Source: Myxococcota bacterium (GTDB lineage Bacteria > Myxococcota > Polyangia > GCA-2747355 > JAKLHH01). From it: 14,284 nt of DNA. Positions 10,884 through 14,284 of the stretch are shown here, in pieces. The notes under the pieces were generated by a model that saw only the letters and a list, made by a program, of their open reading frames with translations, did no database searches and was not told where the DNA came from. The DNA is taken from the NCBI GenBank assembly GCA_022710245.1, contig JAKLHH010000060.1, positions 1-14,284 of the forward strand, given 5' to 3'. Numbering within the stretch: the stretch's first letter is position 1; every line of letters begins with the position of its first letter. The position numbers were made by a program, and so were the translations under genes.

Positions 10884-12785
10884 TCAGTGCACGGGCTGCT
10901 CGGCCTTGCCGCGTCCGTCGGCCGGGCGCTCGGCCAGCGGGGCCATGGCCCCGTGCTCGGCGAGCACCGCGCGCAGCTCGTCCCCCTCGATCACCTCGCG
11001 CTCGAGCAGCCGCTCGACGATGGCCTCCACCACCGCGCGTCGCTCCTCGAGGAGGGCGCGGCTGCGAGCGAGCGCCTCCTCGAGCACGCGCTTCACCTCG
11101 GCGTCGATGCGGTCGCCGACCGCGCCGCCGTGCTCGCAGGCCGGCATGAACTCGGTGACCGGGATCGGCGAGCGCCGCTCGGGGTCGTAGGCCACGGGCC
11201 CGAGCAGGTCGCTCATCCCGTACTGGCGCACCATCGCGCGGACGATGTCGGTGGCGCGCGCGAGGTCGTTCTGAGCCCCGGTGGTGATGTCGCCGATGAA
11301 GACGATCTCCGCGGCGCGACCGCCGAGCAACGCCGCGACGCGGTCGAGGAGCTCGGCGCGCGTCAGCAGGTAGCGATCCTCGGTGGGGCGCTGCCAGGTG
11401 AGCCCGAGCGCCGCGAGGCCGCGCGGGATGATCGAGACCTTGTGCGTCTTCTCCGCGTGCGGGAGCACCTCGCCGACCACCGCGTGCCCGACCTCGTGGT
11501 AGGCCACGACGCGACGCTCGCGGGGCGAGATCAGGCGGCCGCGCTTCTCCAGTCCGGCCACCACCCGGTCGATCGCCTCCTCGAGCTCCGCCATGCTGAC
11601 CCGCTCCTTGCCGCGGCGGACCGCGAGCAGCGCCGCCTCGTTGACCAGGTTGGCGAGGTCGGCGCCGACGAAGCCGGGCGTGCGCAGCGCGACCAGCGCC
11701 AGGTCGACCCCCTCGTCGAGCTTCACGTTGGCGGCGTGGATGCGCAGGATCGCCTCGCGACCCGTGCGGTCCGGCCGGTCGACGAGCACCTGGCGGTCGA
11801 AGCGCCCGGGGCGCAGCAGCGCGGCGTCGAGGATCTCTGGGCGGTTCGTCGCGCCCATGATGACCACGCCGGTGTTGGGGTCGAAGCCGTCCATCTCGAC
11901 GAGCAGCTGGTTCAGCGTCTGCTCGCGCTCGTCGTGACCGCCGGCGACGCCGCCGAAGCCGCGCGCCTTGCCGAGCGCGTCGAGCTCGTCGATGAAGATG
12001 ATGCAGGGCGCCTTGGCCTGAGCCTGCTGGAAGAGGTCGCGCACGCGGGAGGCGCCCACGCCGACGAACATCTCGACGAAGTCCGAGCCGCTCATGATGA
12101 AGAACGGCACGCCGGCCTCGCCGGCGACCGCGCGCGCGAGGAGCGTCTTGCCCGTGCCGGGCGGCCCGATCAGCAGCACCCCCTTGGGGATGCGCGCGCC
12201 GATGCGCACGTAGCGGTCGGGCTCGCGGAGGAAGGTCACCACCTCCTCCAGCTCGGCCTTGGCCTCGTCGGCCCCGGCGACGTCGTTGAAGCGGACCTTG
12301 ATGTCCTGCTCCCCGACGATCTTCGTGCGGCTCTTGCCGAACGAGAGCACCCCTCCCTGCGCGGCCTGGCCCATCCTCCGCATGATGAAGCCCCAGAGCA
12401 GCACCATCAGCACGATGGGCAGCACCCAGGAGACGATGAAGGCGCCGATCCCTCCGCCCTCGACGACGCCGGTGGACTTCACGCCCTGCTTCTCCAGGCT
12501 CTTCAGCAGCTCGGGGTCCTCGATGCGAACGGTCTGGAAGACCTCGCCCTGCTCGCCTCCTGCGGAGGCTCCACCCTTCGTGTCCTTCGGCGGCTTGAGG
12601 CGGCCGCGGATGACGCGGCTGCCGACCTGCACCTCGGCCACCTTGCCCTCGTCGACGGCCTTCTTGAAGGCGGTGTAGGGGAGGCTCTGCGGGCGCGACT
12701 CGTTGCTCCACTGCAGCCAGACCAGGAACGCGGCCCCGATCGCGAGGTAGATGAGGGTCACCTTGGTGCGCTGGGTAATCTTCAC
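10884..12785 (-). CDS. ftsH: FtsH: membrane-bound ATP-dependent zinc metalloprotease
   Basis: 633 residues, typical length. Two membrane helices (about 8-25 and 113-134) flank a periplasmic segment. The AAA+ module has GPPGTGKT (207-214), the pore loop FVGVG (240-244), Walker [10 protein letters not shown] (262-270) and the second region of homology [21 protein letters not shown] (311-331, Arg325/Arg328). The zinc site is HEVGH (430-434) with Asp507 in TTGAQND as third ligand. FtsH degrades misfolded and regulatory proteins at the inner membrane as a hexamer. HEVGH in place of the common [18 protein letters not shown] and the TGAQND form fit a divergent paralog, and many relatives carry more than one FtsH. 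It starts at GTG (12783-12785) after GGGAGG (12791-12796). pyrR follows, which is not the common neighbour; folP or glmM often is. Confidence 0.96.
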   Translation of the reverse strand: MKITQRTKVTLIYLAIGAAFLVWLQWSNESRPQSLPYTAFKKAVDEGKVAEVQVGSRVIRGRLKPPKDTKGGASAGGEQGEVFQTVRIEDPELLKSLEKQGVKSTGVVEGGGIGAFIVSWVLPIVLMVLLWGFIMRRMGQAAQGGVLSFGKSRTKIVGEQDIKVRFNDVAGADEAKAELEEVVTFLREPDRYVRIGARIPKGVLLIGPPGTGKTLLARAVAGEAGVPFFIMSGSDFVEMFVGVGASRVRDLFQQAQAKAPCIIFIDELDALGKARGFGGVAGGHDEREQTLNQLLVEMDGFDPNTGVVIMGATNRPEILDAALLRPGRFDRQVLVDRPDRTGREAILRIHAANVKLDEGVDLALVALRTPGFVGADLANLVNEAALLAVRRGKERVSMAELEEAIDRVVAGLEKRGRLISPRERRVVAYHEVGHAVVGEVLPHAEKTHKVSIIPRGLAALGLTWQRPTEDRYLLTRAELLDRVAALLGGRAAEIVFIGDITTGAQNDLARATDIVRAMVRQYGMSDLLGPVAYDPERRSPIPVTEFMPACEHGGAVGDRIDAEVKRVLEEALARSRALLEERRAVVEAIVERLLEREVIEGDELRAVLAEHGAMAPLAERPADGRGKAEQPVH

Positions 12786-12904
12786 GGGATCCTCCCTGCG
12801 GTCGCGGGCCGCGCGCCGCGCGCGCTGTGAGGCCTCGAGTGCATGAGGACCTGGCCCGCTGGCCGGGCGTGCTGACGTCGTCGGTGAGCGGCCCCGGGCT
12901 CGAC

Positions 12905-12930
12905 GGCGCTCGCGAGCGCCATTCTATAGA
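12905..12930. repeat. 16-bp perfect palindrome next to a TATA-like palindrome
   Basis: GGCGCTCGCGAGCGCC (12905-12920) is perfectly symmetric. TCTATAGA (12923-12930) follows after two bases. On the minus strand TAGAAT (12921-12926) resembles a -10 box for ftsH, but no matching -35 is seen. The palindrome would then sit at or just after the ftsH start, where an operator could act. Confidence 0.45.
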
Positions 12931-12953
12931 TAACCCGTCCTCGGCGTGACGCC

Positions 12954-12988
12954 ACCTCGAGCTGTGGTGCCACCACCGCGCTCGAGGT
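12954..12988. repeat. Nested dyad upstream of the phosphatidyltransferase gene
   Basis: ACCTCGAGC (12954-12962) and GCTCGAGGT (12980-12988) are perfect 9-bp inverted copies. Between them GTGGTGCCACCAC (12964-12976) is a perfect odd-centred dyad. The whole lies about 50-85 bp upstream of the predicted sigma-54 start near 13039. Confidence 0.5.
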
Positions 12989-13012
12989 TGCGGTTCGCGC
13001 TGAGTGGCAGCG

Positions 13013-13028
13013 AGGCACGTGCCTTGCT
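13013..13028 (+). promoter_or_regulatory. Sigma-54 promoter of the phosphatidyltransferase/GtrA gene
   Basis: AGGCACG-TGCC-TTGCT matches TGGCACG-N4-TTGCW at every defined position except the first. Transcription would start near 13038-13039, followed by GGGGAGG (13040-13046) and ATG at 13052. Confidence 0.7.
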
Positions 13029-13051
13029 AGAGATCACATGGGGAGGCGGCG

Positions 13052-14284
13052 ATGGGCATCCGCGGCTGGATCACGGGCCAGCTCTCGACGCAGGAGCGGA
13101 TCTGGACCGCGCTCGCGCCGGGGCTGATCTTCATCGGCTACCTCGCCATCTCGCTGCTCGTCTACGTGGTTCGCTGCCGGCGTCGAGGGCGCTATCACGA
13201 TGAGGACCTGGAGCGCCGGCCGCCCACCGCGCTGCTCGGGCTCCGGCCGCGCATGTACTTCGCCTGGGCCATGCGGCCGTGGTTTCGCGCGCTGGTCCGG
13301 AGCGGGATCCCGCCGACCGCGATCACCACGCTCTCCCTGCTCCTCGCGCTCGCGGCCGGAGTGGCCACGGCGGCGGGGCGCTTCGCGCTCGGCGGCTGGC
13401 TCTACCTCGCCGGCGGGGTGCTCGACTTCTTCGACGGTCGGCTGGCGCGGCTGCGGGGCGAGGCGGGCAAGGCGGGCGACGTGCTCGACTCGGTGCTCGA
13501 CCGCTACGCCGACGCGGCGATGATGATCGGGCTCGCCTGGTACTACCGGGGGAGCTGGGTGCTGCTGGCGGTGCTGGCCGCGCTGGTCGGGAGCTCGCTC
13601 ATCCCCTACGTCCGAGCCAAGGGGGAGGCGCTCGGGGTGCGCGTCGAGAAGATCGGGGTGATGCAGCGCGCGGAGCGGATCGTCTGCCTCGGCCTGGCGG
13701 TGGCGCTGAGCCCGGTCCTCGAGGCCCTCCTCGCGCCCGAGGCCGCCCACCCGGTCCACCGGCTGGCGGTGGCTGGAGTGGTGCTGATCGCGATCGCGAC
13801 CCAGCTCACCGCGGCGAGGCGGCTCGTGCACGTCCTCGGCGCGCTCCGGCCTGTCCGCGGCCGCGCGGTGAGCACGCGGCGGGCGCGGCTGGCGCGCGGG
13901 GCCTCAGCCGCGCTCGCGGTCGCCGTCGAGCTCGCTCTCTTCGTCGGGCTCACGCGCTGGGGCGTGCGCCCGTGGACGGCGGCCGCGCTGGGAGCGCTGC
14001 TCGGCTCCAGCGTGCGGGCGCTGGTCCACCCCGCCGCCATCTTCAGCGCGCCATTGCGGCGGTCTCGTCCCGGAGCGACCGAAGGCCGCGAGGACACGCA
14101 ATTGCCGCGCGCCAGGCAGGAGCAGCGCTACGCGGTGGTGAGCATCTCGGCCGCGCTGCTCGAGGCCGGCAGCCTCGCCACGCTGCTCCTGCTGCCGGCG
14201 ATGCCGCTCGTCCTCGCCTGGGCGCTCGCCCACGCGGCGGTGCTCGGCGCCTGGACGCTGCCCCTCAGGCGTGGCTACGTGCAG
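13052..14284 (+). CDS. CDP-alcohol phosphatidyltransferase with C-terminal GtrA-like membrane domain (partial, runs off the right edge)
   Basis: 411 codons to the edge, no stop seen. After an N-terminal membrane helix (about 23-43) and a basic stretch, a multi-helix domain (about 70-260) carries the full CDP-alcohol transferase signature D-x2-D-G-x2-A-R-x8-G-x3-D-x3-D: Asp125, Asp128, Ala132-Arg133, Gly142, Asp146, Asp150. Such enzymes join a CDP-alcohol to an acceptor alcohol at the inner membrane, as in phosphatidylglycerophosphate or phosphatidylinositol-phosphate synthesis; the substrate is not readable. From about residue 277 the chain has two repeats like the two halves of GtrA (PF04138), each a helix pair ending in a basic/aromatic motif (LVHPAAIF; LPLRRGYV). 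GtrA-type proteins are linked to moving polyprenyl-linked sugars. The fusion is inferred from pattern. GGGGAGG at 13040-13046 supports ATG 13052. Confidence 0.88.
   Translation, partial: MGIRGWITGQLSTQERIWTALAPGLIFIGYLAISLLVYVVRCRRRGRYHDEDLERRPPTALLGLRPRMYFAWAMRPWFRALVRSGIPPTAITTLSLLLALAAGVATAAGRFALGGWLYLAGGVLDFFDGRLARLRGEAGKAGDVLDSVLDRYADAAMMIGLAWYYRGSWVLLAVLAALVGSSLIPYVRAKGEALGVRVEKIGVMQRAERIVCLGLAVALSPVLEALLAPEAAHPVHRLAVAGVVLIAIATQLTAARRLVHVLGALRPVRGRAVSTRRARLARGASAALAVAVELALFVGLTRWGVRPWTAAALGALLGSSVRALVHPAAIFSAPLRRSRPGATEGREDTQLPRARQEQRYAVVSISAALLEAGSLATLLLLPAMPLVLAWALAHAAVLGAWTLPLRRGYVQ

Noticed and set aside
10294..12711. An 805-codon minus-strand frame that would extend PyrR far upstream
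   Set aside because: The added part lies in another frame of ftsH and is Arg/Ala/Gly-rich without any motif. PyrR's normal length and start fit ATG at 10842.

Overview
The window is GC-rich DNA with dense, GC-ending codons. Nine complete protein genes and two cut off by the edges are visible; no RNA gene, insertion sequence, prophage or CRISPR array is. A PilY1-type pilus adhesin with long cysteine-rich repeats, a WGSG/FDG-repeat secreted propeller protein and heavy apparent use of sigma-54 promoters suggest a myxobacterium-like member of the former Deltaproteobacteria (Myxococcota or a close relative). This is inference from gene style, not a marker gene.

Layout: (1) 1-1034, minus strand: a PspA/IM30 membrane-stress protein followed by the start of a small membrane-anchored protein cut by the left edge. 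(2) 1184-2811, plus: a membrane-anchored endonuclease/exonuclease/phosphatase-fold protein, then a small lipoprotein with one c-type heme motif that appears to be transcribed leaderless from its own promoter. (3) 3079-7332, plus: a 1417-residue PilY1-like adhesin (VWA domain, two families of Cys-rich tandem repeats, C-terminal PilY1 propeller), preceded by a visibly less GC-rich leader with a strong hairpin. (4) 7400-8128, plus: a CinA/MoaB-fold molybdopterin-binding-like protein. (5) 8206-8823 (minus) and 9321-10268 (plus): two divergent secreted proteins, one unrecognised and one a seven-repeat propeller, sharing a 497-bp regulatory region. (6) 10294-12785, minus: ftsH and then pyrR, 41 bp apart, probably one transcript. 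(7) 13052 to the right edge, plus: a CDP-alcohol phosphatidyltransferase that runs in frame into a GtrA-like membrane domain.

The most striking non-coding signal is three exact copies of GGCAC-N5-TTGCT, the core of the sigma-54 (RpoN) -24/-12 promoter. Each lies between genes and points at a start codon: the unknown secreted protein, the propeller protein and the phosphatidyltransferase fusion. Each has repeated or dyad sequence upstream at distances where sigma-54 activators usually bind; the clearest is a set of TGTCAG direct repeats 67-122 bp upstream of the predicted start of the 8206-8823 gene. A weaker -24/-12 candidate precedes pilY1. I infer a set of envelope and surface genes under sigma-54 control with different activators, beside housekeeping genes (ftsH, pyrR, pspA) that lack such sites.
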